A DNA stretch of 64,000 bases from Zymoseptoria tritici IPO323. Its lineage: Eukaryota > Ascomycota > Dothideomycetes > Mycosphaerellales > Mycosphaerellaceae. The stretch covers positions 186,001-250,000 of the forward strand of contig NC_018218.1 in NCBI RefSeq assembly GCF_000219625.1, read 5' to 3'. Position 1 is the stretch's first letter. The number at the start of each line of letters is the position of its first letter. The translations under genes and the position numbers were made by a program. Shown here piece after piece: positions 44,445 to 54,480 of this stretch. Below the pieces are notes generated by a model that worked only from the letters and a program-made list of their open reading frames with translations, made no database searches and was not told the origin of the DNA.

Positions 44445-45584
44445 CTAGTCATTGTAATCCACCTTCTTGTACGACTTGAGTGGCAACGTCACCGAGCGCT
44501 TCGCCACACTGGTCCTCTTCACGACCTCCATGGCCGCACCCGGTTCTTCAGACCCAGCATCCGCGTCCAGAAGCGATGACATCTCAACGCAATCGTCGAC
44601 CTCTTCAGTGGAGCAAAGAGTGTACAGCGTCTTGGTCTCCATGTCGCAATACTTCCCGTCCACGCCGACGAAGTCCTGGCCCCTGGAGGTCTCCGAGCTG
44701 CACAGCTCCTCTGCGGTTTGGCCGGGTAGGTTGGAGACTACGAGCTCGTCGGCGATGCTTTGGGGTCGTGGAGGGAGGTCTCTCTTCTGTGGCTTCCCTG
44801 GTTCAGTCAGTATCACACAAGAGTGTATGCACCAAGCAGAGGCGGCCTTACCAGCGATGGGACCACCCTCGCGAGCGAAGATGGTTGCGTCGCATTCGCG
44901 GCCTTCGGCAAGAGTCTGGTTGGCAAGATCACCATAATCCGAAGCCTTGAATTTCATCGACGTGCTCAGAGTGTTATTGGTGAAGTTGGCGTCGAGCCAA
45001 GTGCCTGCAAATGTGGTCAGAGCGCAGTGGAAATATGGAGCCTTGCAAGGCTTACAGGCAGGCTCCCAATCGGTTCCGTCTGGATTCTTCCCAGCCACCT
45101 CGCGACCCCATGCCCAGCGCTGACCACAGTGTCGACCGACGTCGCCCGTCCAAGCACCGCCGCCGCCGGACGAAGCGTCCCGATACTCGACCGCAATCCA
45201 CGAAGCGCATATGGCATCGTTGCGGGCGGACACGCTGACGTAGACTGCCTGTTCGGCCGGAGAATCCTGGTCAATGATGAAGTCTATCTCGTCTGCCTCC
45301 CGAACGAGAGCATTCGTGGATTGGCCGATGAATTCGTTATCGCCGTTGTAACCGTACACGGCACCAATCTGGCCTCCCTGCTTCACGTCAACTGACTGTC
45401 GAATACGAGACTCGGCTGTCCTTACGAGGTCGTTTTCTTCTGCGTCGACCGTGGATCTGCCAGCCTTGATCCTGACGGAGGTGCCCGCTGGCTCGTAGGT
45501 CGGGATGTTGGACTGGCCAAAGCCGATGATGGTCAAGGCGCTGCCAAAGGCACCCAGCGTGTTGAGTGCACCCTTGACCGACAT
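44445..45584 (-). CDS. Secreted cysteine-rich protein of unknown function
   Basis: Start ATG 45584 (upstream in-frame start is only a TTG) gives a hydrophobic N terminus, MSVKGALNTLGAFGSALTII, likely a signal peptide or anchor. An intron of 54 nt (44798-44851: GTAAGG donor, CTGACTGAACCAG acceptor) has no stop and a length divisible by three, so it hides in an uninterrupted frame; removing it gives 361 residues joined at GGPIAG-KPQKRDLPP. Without it the translated intron would add an unlikely Cys-rich SAWCIHSCVILTEPG. The mature part has about twelve Cys, N-glycosylation sites (NFTNNT) and a Lys/Arg-rich end with KR sites. I do not recognise a family; it resembles conserved hypothetical secreted proteins of plant-associated fungi. 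Confidence 0.65.
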   Translation of the reverse strand: MSVKGALNTLGAFGSALTIIGFGQSNIPTYEPAGTSVRIKAGRSTVDAEENDLVRTAESRIRQSVDVKQGGQIGAVYGYNGDNEFIGQSTNALVREADEIDFIIDQDSPAEQAVYVSVSARNDAICASWIAVEYRDASSGGGGAWTGDVGRHCGQRWAWGREVAGKNPDGTDWEPACKPCKAPYFHCALTTFAGTWLDANFTNNTLSTSMKFKASDYGDLANQTLAEGRECDATIFAREGGPIAGKAASAWCIHSCVILTEPGKPQKRDLPPRPQSIADELVVSNLPGQTAEELCSSETSRGQDFVGVDGKYCDMETKTLYTLCSTEEVDDCVEMSSLLDADAGSEEPGAAMEVVKRTSVAKRSVTLPLKSYKKVDYND

Positions 45585-46872
45585 GACCGGAGTGGAAATG
45601 TGCTCAAGACTCAGGAAATGTCTCGGCGAAGGAAGTACGGACAAGTTCGCTGCAGTCGTGTGGCGAGGAGATGACTGACGCTGGCTCTTCCCTGGCCATA
45701 TATACCCACGATGCGCAGGACTTGATCATGAATGTGTCCGCCGCGAACCTCTCCGCGTCATATCAGACGTATCATGACATATGGCTGTGCCTCTCCAGTC
45801 TCCACATGATGTTGGCTAAGTCTTGCCAAGCCGAGTTGCGGAGCTCGTTTCAGTCAACTCCATGGCTGTTGATCGTTTCATCGATGAAGGGCAGCTTTGA
45901 AGTCCTCACTTCTCACTGAGTCGGCATGGGAATACATCAATGAATAAGGTGCAAGTGATCAGAGGAGACAAACAAGGACTACAAGCGTGACCATCAGCGT
46001 TTGCTCGACGAGGTTCGGGTGTCTGACCCAGTATCACGTCCTGGTAGACGGTCGTAAGGATGGGCATACAAGGCTCTGTACTGGAAGCTGAGCATGCCTC
46101 GTCAGCCAACTCCGGTCCCGGATCTTATCACATGTCACAGGAGAGCTTGCATGCTGAAATGAAGTCACGCAGAAACGCATGCAGGAGCAAGCATGGAACA
46201 GGCAGTCGACCATAGACCATACAACGTCTGTAGCGCCGATGGCCATGCGCTTGGGAACCTCCACTTCCGACCTTTCAAGGCTCATACTGGACCTCAAAGC
46301 CCTGCCCATGCGCACACGTCAATTGTCCTGGGGTAAGCTTGTCATTGCTGTGCCTCAATCTATTTGCAGCGTACCTTAAGTGGGCTTCTCCGATCGGCAT
46401 CGAGAAGCGTGGACTTCACAACTCGCCGGACACGCATCCTCCGCCTTTTTGACTCCTCGATCACTCTTCGAGGCAGTGAACCTGCGAGAGATCCGCCGGA
46501 CCATGAAGTTTGCGCTTCATCTACAACGCGCGGCGATTGCAACGACTCTGACTTGCCGTCAACGGTGAAATCTTCCTCCTGCTGGGACGATCGGAGGACT
46601 TTCGCCGCGCAAAACTATCTCCGAAGGCCCACCCGGATTGCCCGATGCTCGGACCCACTGTTACCGTGCAAAAGACACCACGCCGCAGTGAAAGAAGTGT
46701 CTGCGTCTAATGACGTGTCAAGTCGCATATTCCAAGTCTCTTGGACCGGCCAGGACGAAGCGGACCATTCGACTGGGCATAACAGCAGGGCATAAGTACC
46801 GCGATCGGTGCTGCCGAAAGCATACTCACCAACCCTCATACCGAACGAAGCACAACTTTCGTAACAAAGAAC
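45585..46872. other. Intergenic, no supported gene
   Basis: Promoter regions of the secreted protein (minus) and the defensin-like gene (plus). Frames at 46364-46795 lack motifs. Confidence 0.5.
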
Positions 46873-47256
46873 ATGAACTTTGCCGTTTTCATCTTCGCCT
46901 TGGTGGCCGCTAGTGGTGCCAGTGCTGCAGCCATCGAGACCAGACAGAACGATGTACCCGAATGCATCAAAGGCCGACAGGGTGCCGAGAGAGACACGTT
47001 CGACTCCGGTAACCCTCGACGACAGATTACGTGGCATGATCCTAAATGCTGACGGACACCAATATCAGGCTTTGGGTGCGGAGAGAAGTGCTTTTTGAAC
47101 GAAGCATCCTCGAAAACCGAGTACAGAGGCACTTGCAAAGGACGATGCAGCCCGCTTCAGCCGGGACCTGCGAACCGTTTCATCTGCATGGGTAACAGAG
47201 GTGTGTGTATGTGCCGCTGGCCCACCATGCATGTGCTGACTTCGCTTCCAGCCTAG
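46873..47256 (+). CDS. Defensin-like (CS-alpha/beta) secreted peptide
   Basis: Exons 46873-47008 and 47069-47256, with a 60-bp intron (GTAACC donor, GCTGAC branch, CAG), encode 107 residues. The signal peptide MNFAVFIFALVAASGASA is followed by a short pro-like IETRQ stretch. Eight Cys occur at 31, 49, 53, 68, 72, 85, 92 and 94. The last six have spacing C-x14-C-x3-C-x12-C-x6-C-x1-C, the CxxxC ... CxC pattern of the cysteine-stabilised alpha/beta fold, and FICMGNRGVCMCRW closely resembles the C-terminal hairpin of arthropod and fungal defensins. The two extra N-terminal Cys could form a fourth disulfide. Likely roles are antimicrobial or host-directed, acting outside the cell. A 50-bp intron candidate (47201-47250) would remove the CxC end, so the 3' structure should be treated as uncertain. 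Confidence 0.65.
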
Positions 47257-48189
47257 TCGCGGAGACCCTTAAGCTGGGTGGAGCAGATTCTGCGGGGATC
47301 GGGCTTTGGGCAGATTCCAAGCAAGACAGTTGAGCAGATGGGAAGTTCGCATGTCTTACCACGCAGAGCGTCGGCAATTTCAAGAAGCTTTCGTCGACAT
47401 GTTCGCGTACACCAATGTGCCTCGTTTCGATGAGCAGTCTGTGTTGGGTGAACCGCTTTCAGACGAGAAATGGACCAGACTGAGAGTCATGTCACCGCCC
47501 ACAAAACTCAGTGATGTCTTGCGTCGCGTCCACAAAACGTCTCGACAAGCACGATAATCTACAGTACCTAGCCGGCGCAGGTCCCACTTCGCCAAGCCGC
47601 TCTTCGCAGCGTTGTTGACGTCAAAGGATCATTCACGTCGCCTCGGCGCTACGGCATGTAGCGGTCGATGCACTAGGGTTCTTCTTCCCATACGCATGTG
47701 GGCCGCCCGGTTTCTTTGCCTATTGGAACGTCTACCGCCATGAACTTACCGAACCTAGATTCAACGTCATGCTGGCAGGTTACATGTCTGTGCCGATGTC
47801 GACCCCAGTTTCTCCACGGATCACCCGGCTTCGCGATTGGCGGCATTTCTCCGCCTCCTCTACTGCCCCACGCGGCACAGATCTCGCTTCTTTGCTCTGC
47901 CAACAAAATCTGACAACATCGATGTTACAAGTCACCGATCATAGAGGAGTGGAGGTCGATTATGCAGAGTGACAAGTCGCGAAGCGATGAAGAGTCTCTT
48001 GGCTGATGGCGCTGTCATATGACACTCCTCTCCCACAATCTAAGATCCATTCATTGACGATGCCTCGATCTTCACCCTTCTAGCCTGCTCCACGGCACTT
48101 ACTTACTCCCTTTCTGGGGTCTTGATCTTCAACCGCAAGACAATTCGATTTCTCTTCGCAATATTCGCATCAAGAGCACACCGCACATC
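47257..48189. other. Intergenic, no supported gene
   Basis: Short frames (47306-47557 and 47698-47972 plus) lack motifs. The 3' part should contain the promoter of the secreted protein at 48190. Confidence 0.45.
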
Positions 48190-48897
48190 ATGTGGAAGAA
48201 AGTCCGAATCACAGCATTATGCTCGATCTTTGCATTTTCCCTCTTCACTCAGGCTCGGTCGCTGAATCTGACCATCGTCTTCTCGCTCGACGGCCTGGAA
48301 ACCTGTGCATATCCATCAAATGCATCTGAAGCGGACGGGATCACATTTACCACATCCAGCATTCCCGTCAACAACCAGTGCTTCAACCTGAACGAGATCT
48401 TCCAAGGACCAAATACTGGAGTTGTGACGCAGGACAGCACTTCTTTCCCATTCATGGATGGGGTCTCCAACGTGACGTACGCTGTGTCCAACCAAGCGGC
48501 GTTCGACCCGACCATGAATTACAGCCGAATATACTATGAGCAAAGCTATCCCGGCAGTCCCAGCCGTGACACTCAAGACACTTTTCCGGACAACACGGCC
48601 ACTAGGATCTTGACTCTTTTCTCCGACCAGGATTGCCGCAATGCTATCAACGAGACTGGTCCTGTGGGCCAAAGGGTCCTGCCCTGGTACGCATACAGTT
48701 GCGTCAGTGATGGGCAGTGCGATCATGCTGGGATCAACGTGAAGAGCTTCATAATCGGTGATAGCTCACTTCGGCTCAACCAAGGGTCGGACACCTGCAG
48801 GGACTTTGCTTATGGAGGCGCTGCGGCCAAGATGACGGGAAACGTGCTGGCTTCGCTTGCTGTCGTAGCGGGACTAGTGGCATTCCACTGCATCTAG
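48190..48897 (+). CDS. Secreted GPI-type protein, paralogue A
   Basis: Intronless, 235 residues. A signal peptide (about 1-24, ending FTQARS) leads into an ectodomain with paired Cys and N-glycosylation sequons (NLT, NAS, NVT, NYS). The C terminus is a small-residue site followed by a hydrophobic stretch (VLASLAVVAGLVAFHC), as in GPI-anchored proteins. Conserved blocks shared with the gene at 51862 are GITFTTSSIPVNNQCFNLNE, YAVSNQAAFDPTMNYSRIYY and SDGQCDHAGINVKSFIIGD. I do not recognise a named family; it behaves like a lineage-specific cell-surface protein. Confidence 0.75.
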   Translation: MWKKVRITALCSIFAFSLFTQARSLNLTIVFSLDGLETCAYPSNASEADGITFTTSSIPVNNQCFNLNEIFQGPNTGVVTQDSTSFPFMDGVSNVTYAVSNQAAFDPTMNYSRIYYEQSYPGSPSRDTQDTFPDNTATRILTLFSDQDCRNAINETGPVGQRVLPWYAYSCVSDGQCDHAGINVKSFIIGDSSLRLNQGSDTCRDFAYGGAAAKMTGNVLASLAVVAGLVAFHCI

Positions 48898-50210
48898 GTT
48901 GCACAATTCAAATGACCTGAAGCTTCATCTTTTTGCATTCGTCCTGCTCCCGCACGATGACCCGCAAGATGACCCGTACGACGATACATTACAGCGCGAA
49001 GACACTCAGGAAGGCGGCTTGATCGCTCCGAGCAACAACCGGACAACAACGTTGAGACTCTCCGCTCTCGCCGACCGCGCCTCCCAGTCATCTAACATCG
49101 ACCTCTGCGACATAACTTTCTTTTGGTGGCGAGGCTGTGGGTGTCAGTGGGACCGTTGTGGCGGGTACAGTTCTGGTGCATAGTATGGTTGGGATGGAGA
49201 TTCTTTAGGTGGTATACTCGATTGAGAGGATTCGTACTCGTCGCCGTTACACATATACTCGATTGAGAGGATTCCTACTCGTCGCCGTTACACAAAGCCC
49301 GAGGAGAAGCCCACCAGAAAGTGCTACTGCTACGGCATGATATAGGACCTGAAATGAAACCAGGCCAGACTAACAAGCTCACTGTTCACTTCTTGATACC
49401 CCTCAATTGAGCTCTGCCTCCTCCTTCTGCACATCCTCAGCTTCGAGCTTCTGCACCAGTGAGTGTATCATTTTCTCAAGAACCGACTTCTTGCGACCGA
49501 TCTCATCGTCACTCATCCCAGCCTTCGTCTGGTTTCATCAGACCTTTGCCATATTCCTCAAAGAGGTTGCCAGCTATCACCAAGCCTTTGATCGCTGGCC
49601 TTCAAGGCTGCTTGCAGAACCTTCTGGCGTCTGTCTTCGCTCGCAGCTCTCGTCAATTGGACGGGCATTGGGCCGTCCGTGTTCGTAGTGGTTCGCTGGG
49701 TAACAGTGGGATAGAGGAGAGTCTGATGTCGAGTTGGAGCTGGAAAAATGTGTTGGGATGACTTCGATCACTGGCTGTGCTGGCAGACCTCTCGCTGAAG
49801 TGGGCGGAGATGTAGGAGGATCGACGTTGACTTCGCGGACGAGATTATTGGTGATGAAATTGAGCGTGGACAAGACCCAGATGTCAGGATACACTGTGAT
49901 GTGAGCAATATAATCGGGCCGTGGAGAGTGAAGTACGTTTGGCGATCGATCCGAAAAGTGACGTTCATGCACCTTCACCTGAAAGCTACCCTAACGCTGC
50001 CTTCCGATGTGGAATCACAATCTGGAAGGATCGTGTGTTCGGAGAATGGCGACAAGCACTACGGACAGAGGTTGAACCTTAGACCATTGAAAGAACGATT
50101 CGGAATAGAGACCTCTGCGTAGTTACATCATCACTCTGCGCTTGCAGCAAGTTTGAAAACTGCTCGGCTCACCCATGCGATGCGTTCTTGGATTTGGTAA
50201 GTCATCGACT
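48898..50210. repeat. Remnants of a duplicated paralogue segment plus a 41-bp repeat
   Basis: The plus frame near 49000-49060 reads DTQEGGLIAPSNN, resembling GTQEGGLTSPTTD of the intact paralogue at 51862. 49600-49760 resembles the 3' flank of that gene (52640-52770), sharing AGAGTCTGATGTCGAGTTGG. Between them a third copy of the family seems to have been lost. A direct repeat of about 40 bp starts at 49213 and 49254. No intact gene seen. Confidence 0.45.
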
Positions 50211-50654
50211 CTACTCAGGTCCCTCTGCCTTATCCGCCTCGCCATCCGGGCGTTCGTAGAGATTGGCCAAGATCCGAGCCTCCCAGATCTCGTCCTTCGT
50301 CAAACCCAGCACCCCCGCAGCTTCTTCGTCAGTCCGCTGCTGGCGCTCTCGATCCCGGGCCATCAGTGTTACCACCTCCTCATGCTCCTGCTTGCTCATG
50401 GGTCCGAGTGGGTCCCAGACAGTCCAGAAACGGCGAGAAGAAGTTTGGCCACCTGGCTCCAACGTCGCTATTCCATCTCCCACCAACCCAGTCCTCGCCT
50501 GCTTCTTTCCATTACCCGGAGGCACCGTTGGACCAGGCTCGATCTTGTCCTCCTCCGCTGGCTCCTCATCGCCTTCTACTGGCCTCTCCCATCCCCATCC
50601 GCGCGTGCGCTTCGTGGTGCCTGGCTCCTTCTTGTTGGCATGGATGCTCTGCAT
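50211..50654 (-). CDS. Small charged hypothetical protein
   Basis: Open frame of 147 residues from ATG 50654. The frame is also open and acidic upstream (NSEADADAQGSGLADDSPK), so an earlier exon is possible, perhaps beginning ATGTCGAAGAAG at 50788, but phases did not match a clean intron. The C-terminal half looks like a genuine helical domain (WTVWDPLGPMSKQEHEEVV then LGLTKDEIWEARILANLYER). The N-terminal half is Lys/Arg/Gly/Pro-rich. No family recognised, and no signal peptide. Confidence 0.4.
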   Translation of the reverse strand: MQSIHANKKEPGTTKRTRGWGWERPVEGDEEPAEEDKIEPGPTVPPGNGKKQARTGLVGDGIATLEPGGQTSSRRFWTVWDPLGPMSKQEHEEVVTLMARDRERQQRTDEEAAGVLGLTKDEIWEARILANLYERPDGEADKAEGPE

Positions 50655-51861
50655 CTTCGGGGAGTCGTCCGCGAGACCGCTGCCTTGTGCGTCGGCGTCG
50701 GCTTCGCTGTTGATTTTATCGTGGCTGGTCCCAGATTAGCAAGAGAAGAACACGGTATGTCGAATACTTGCGATCTCTTCTTCGACATTTTGATCAGAGT
50801 GTTGCAGATCGAGTCGTTCTACTGACGGCTAATGATAGCAATCCTGATATGATGGCTGCGCGATAGAATGGACGAATTTCGGTGCAAAAGCTTTGAGCAG
50901 CCAACGGGCAGCAGAGTCTTGGCGTTGTACGATTCGCCATCATGCCGCACAACTCGGGCCAAAATCCGGACCACCTTAAATCGTCTGGCTTCTCCAGATC
51001 GACTAGCACGCAGAGCGAGAGACATGAAGCACTCTATTTTTCATATCTCCGTGCTTCTCTCCTTTCTTGTCATCCAAATATGTACGCTGTAAGGTCAGCG
51101 GAACACATTCACTTCATCGCGCTAGGCAAGGGTTTATGACGTCACAACCCTGCTCTTTCCACAAGCAATAAGTAGAAGGTCGCACCAGATGCTCCGTCTT
51201 CTCGATCATTCTACACGCTTCAAATCGAATTCATGCTGCGTGTCAGTATCAGACACTTTGCCTGCACGATCCCGCTCCCACTTTTGCATCAGTTACAGAC
51301 GGAACAGCTTTTGCGCCGACAGACTCTCATGAGCAGCTTGCAAGTGCTGGACAGGACAACGACTCACTTGCAGCATAAATTGACTGCTTTCGCTGCCGGC
51401 GAGGTCGCAGTATTCAATTATGACCTCGTCCTTCGTGTCGACTTTATGCGCGTCGGGAGCTTGTCCATCTCGTCCACCTTTGTCCTGACGTCTTGCAAGC
51501 ATTATTTGATCGTCGAAGATCCGGATCTTTCACTGTCGATTCGCTCTGGCCGATGCCAACTTCTGCAGCGCAGTTGATCATGCGACAATGGCTGATCTTC
51601 GGAACCCCACACGATCCTGGCTTTCCTGGAGAGGCACAGCGCTCGGCAGCGTCATGATCATCAGGAACCGAGCGCTAATGCGATGTCTACGTCCTTCGAC
51701 TTATCAAAGGCAGCACAGATATCTTGGCTGGTGGAGACGATAGCATCACCTTGGTTCCCGAGCATGATGCGGCAGAGAGGAGATGGACGTATATACAGCA
51801 CCTCTGCCCAAAATATTCCGCCCTTCTTTGCAAGTCAGCACTTCTGAAGACACACCACACA
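50655..51861. other. Intergenic with an unsupported 114-codon frame
   Basis: A plus frame 51233-51577 begins with ATG and is open, but has no motif and an antisense frame is equally open. The rest should include the promoter of the paralogue at 51862. Confidence 0.35.
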
Positions 51862-52635
51862 ATGCAAACCACTTGGAGGTCAGTCTGCGTGGCTACCAGT
51901 CTCCTCCCGCTCAATGCTGCAGCGCAGACCGCAGGCACTCAAGAAGGAGGCTTGACTTCTCCAACGACCGACTTGACCATCACTTTCTCTCCCGGAACCC
52001 TCGATGACTGCGCCTCACCGTCGACCGACGATAACGCCGGCGGTATCACTTTCACCACAGCCAGCACACCAATCCAAAACTACTGCTTCAACCTCGAAGA
52101 CCTCTTCCTAGGTCCAGCCAACGCAAACATCACGCAAAACGTCTCCCGAGTCTCCACTCTCTCCTCCGGCGGTCTTCGCTCATTCCAAGATGGCTCATAC
52201 AACTTCACCTACGCTCTCTCCAATCAAGAGTCCTACGATCCAGCCCTGAACTACAGCCACATCTTCTACTCGCAACCAGCCTCTGGCGCTCCTCCCGGCT
52301 ACGGTACAGCAGGCCTCCCAACAGATGCATCCGCTCGCCTTGTTAATCTCTTCTGGGACCGGGACTGCGTCAGTCGGAGGAACGCGTCGGCTCCGGAGGA
52401 TCAGCAGGAAGTTCCGCGGTATAGGTATAGCTGTATGAGTGAGGGCCAGTGCGATGTTGCTGCGTATAGCGTGCAGAGCTTTCTGATTGGGGACGTGGGG
52501 TGGAGATACAATCAGGCGGGGAATGAAGGGGAGTGCTTTGACTTCGATTCTGGAGGCGAGGTGGTGGGTGTTAGTGGTCTTGCTGTGGGAATCTTGGTTG
52601 TTTTGCAGGTTCTGGTTGTGTATGGAGTTGTGTAG
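51862..52635 (+). CDS. Secreted GPI-type protein, paralogue B
   Basis: Intronless, 257 residues. ATG 51862 is chosen because it begins a signal peptide (MQTTWRSVCVATSLLPLNAAAQ); the frame is open farther 5' without support. The ectodomain carries the same blocks as paralogue A: GITFTTASTPIQNYCFNLED, YALSNQESYDPALNYSHIFY and MSEGQCDVAAYSVQSFLIGD, with Cys positions conserved. The end is hydrophobic (VSGLAVGILVVLQVLVVYGV), fitting a GPI signal or membrane anchor. It is about 3 kb from paralogue A on the same strand, consistent with tandem duplication; function unknown. Confidence 0.75.
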   Translation: MQTTWRSVCVATSLLPLNAAAQTAGTQEGGLTSPTTDLTITFSPGTLDDCASPSTDDNAGGITFTTASTPIQNYCFNLEDLFLGPANANITQNVSRVSTLSSGGLRSFQDGSYNFTYALSNQESYDPALNYSHIFYSQPASGAPPGYGTAGLPTDASARLVNLFWDRDCVSRRNASAPEDQQEVPRYRYSCMSEGQCDVAAYSVQSFLIGDVGWRYNQAGNEGECFDFDSGGEVVGVSGLAVGILVVLQVLVVYGVV

Positions 52636-53194
52636 TCCAGGCGCTTCTTGAGCCTGTGTTCGGCGCAGCTTCCATCGGATTGATGGTCGTTGAGCCGCCT
52701 ATGTTCGTGGTGGTTGGCTGTGTTCTTGAAGAGTAGATGAGAGTCTGATGTCGAGTTGGAGCCAAAGAGGTGTAGCAAGGCTCCCAAACATCACTGCGGA
52801 AGCCAGTACTACTACAGACTACGAGAAGTATCTTGATGGCAAACAGAACGCTCTCTTCAAAGCCCATGAGCCTCATTCGGAGATGGAAAGAACGATTGGT
52901 GTCGTTGATGACGCAGAAGTCAGTATCAGAATCAAAGCTTGACCATTTGTTGCGTTGACTGTGGTCATAAATGTGCTCCTTACTCGCCCATATCGCAAAC
53001 GTCCCTGAATTCCTTCGACGATGTTGCTCCGCAGCGTGGAGAACGCTGAAATCATCTCCATGCTTCCAATCCAACTGCAGCGCATGCCCTGGATCTCAGT
53101 AGCTTGCATGGTGAGATCGAAGCAGAGCAGCAGAGGTATTTCGTCCTCAATCACTCTTTCCCACGCATGCTCAGCCACCTCCCGCAGTCTTTCT
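52636..53194. other. 3' flank duplicated from near 49.6-50.1 kb
   Basis: Shares several words with 49600-50110 (for example GATGTCGAGTTGGAGC and GAAAGAACGATT), marking the right-hand copy of a segmental duplication. No separate gene seen. Confidence 0.45.
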
Positions 53195-54148
53195 TCACCC
53201 TAGCCGCGGAAAAGGACGACTCGCCCGCACCACGTCGCTCGCTGATGCCCGCTGCAGCCGCTGGTCGGGAAGCTCATCATCCTCAGAATCTGAGTCCGAC
53301 CGAGATGCCATCATCTCTTCCAATTCTGCCAGGATATCGTCGAACTCGCAAAACTTAGCCACCCGCTTCAAATCCTCCGCTCGAGTGAACTGCTCACGAA
53401 CTGTTGTGCGATAGGTATAGGTGCCGAGATCGCAGAGGGTATTGGTGAAGGCCTTCGCACGACCAAGGTCGATCTTCGTTCCGTGGAGAAGACTGGCCAG
53501 GTTCTCAACCTGGAGCGACAAGTCGAAGAAGCATTCGGGGTGAGCGATTCGCCCGAGGTACTCGCCGTCGTCAACGCATTGCCTGCATCTGCTACCGCAT
53601 CTGCAGCCCAGGATCTGATCATGCGTGTGGCAGAGCTCGTGGAGAATGGTGCCAATCATTCTCAGCAAACTCGGAGATCGCGCGAGGTCCACGGCGATGC
53701 GGATTCCATGACTGGTGGGTCTCATTTCTCCCAGAGCGCCATCCAAAGCTTCGAACTTGAATGTGCAGTAGGGTGCCAGGCGACCGCCAAAGAAGATCAC
53801 ATCCAGACACTGCACCACCTGCTGCATGAATGACCGCATTCCTTCCTCTGCATGGTGAAGCTCCTCGAGAGTACCATTCTGCGCAGCCTCGCAAAGTTTC
53901 GGCAGGTATTCTTCTCTCCACAGCTCCCACGCCGCAAGTCTCTCCTCGCTCCATGTTCCATTCATCCATTCAATTGTCGCCTCGGTGGCTTTGACGTCGC
54001 ACACTCGAGCGAATGTCTCTCCGTTCCTCCATGCGGTGCGAGATGCCCTCAATATCGACAGCGGTTCCAAGACCTTCGTTCTCTTGATTTGTGGCCACTT
54101 CGCTCGGGCGGCAGCACCTGCAGCCTCGATCTCTTGCATGCTTGCCAT
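53195..54148 (-). CDS. SprT-like zinc metalloprotease-domain protein
   Basis: Intronless, 317 residues from ATG 54148 (context AACCATGG); the longer open frame upstream lacks an earlier ATG. The sequence DVIFFGGRLAPYCTFKFE followed about 45 residues later by IGTILHELCHTHDQILG fits a SprT-like domain: an N-terminal helix with FFGG, then HExxH (HELCH) as zinc-binding catalytic motif. A tight Cys cluster (CRCGSRCRQC) just after HELCH is unusual and could bind another metal. The C terminus is acidic (SDSDSEDDELPDQ) and ends basic. Spartan/Wss1-type proteases cleave DNA-protein crosslinks, but many fungal relatives have unknown roles. Confidence 0.7.
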   Translation of the reverse strand: MASMQEIEAAGAAARAKWPQIKRTKVLEPLSILRASRTAWRNGETFARVCDVKATEATIEWMNGTWSEERLAAWELWREEYLPKLCEAAQNGTLEELHHAEEGMRSFMQQVVQCLDVIFFGGRLAPYCTFKFEALDGALGEMRPTSHGIRIAVDLARSPSLLRMIGTILHELCHTHDQILGCRCGSRCRQCVDDGEYLGRIAHPECFFDLSLQVENLASLLHGTKIDLGRAKAFTNTLCDLGTYTYRTTVREQFTRAEDLKRVAKFCEFDDILAELEEMMASRSDSDSEDDELPDQRLQRASASDVVRASRPFPRLG

Positions 54149-54480
54149 GGTTGTGTTGGTGTGGATCGGATGCGGTGGGAAAAGGGAGTGGTTCGGTGGA
54201 CGGTCGTTGGTGTGAAGGGCGAGAAATTTGTTTCGGCGGAACTTCAGCTTCAGCTCAAAAGCTGTGCGCGAATGCCGCCTCAGACTCACTTGAACAGGAT
54301 TTGAAGATTCAGCAGGGTACGATTGAGCCAAGTGTCCCGTTCCGACGTTGTGGGTTGAATGCTGCAGCCAGAACATTCACTCGGGCGATGAGGAGCGCTG
54401 AGAGCAACTCATTCCAGAGCGACGTGTGGTATCACAAGGTCTGCAGAAGTCTCAATCGATTCAAAGGTCACGGCAGCATG
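54149..54480. other. Promoter of SprT-like gene
   Basis: Upstream region of the minus-strand protease gene merging into the repeat array. No gene seen. Confidence 0.4.

Noticed and set aside
51233..51577. 114-codon plus frame with ATG
   Set aside because: No signal peptide, motif or splice evidence; antisense frame of similar quality.
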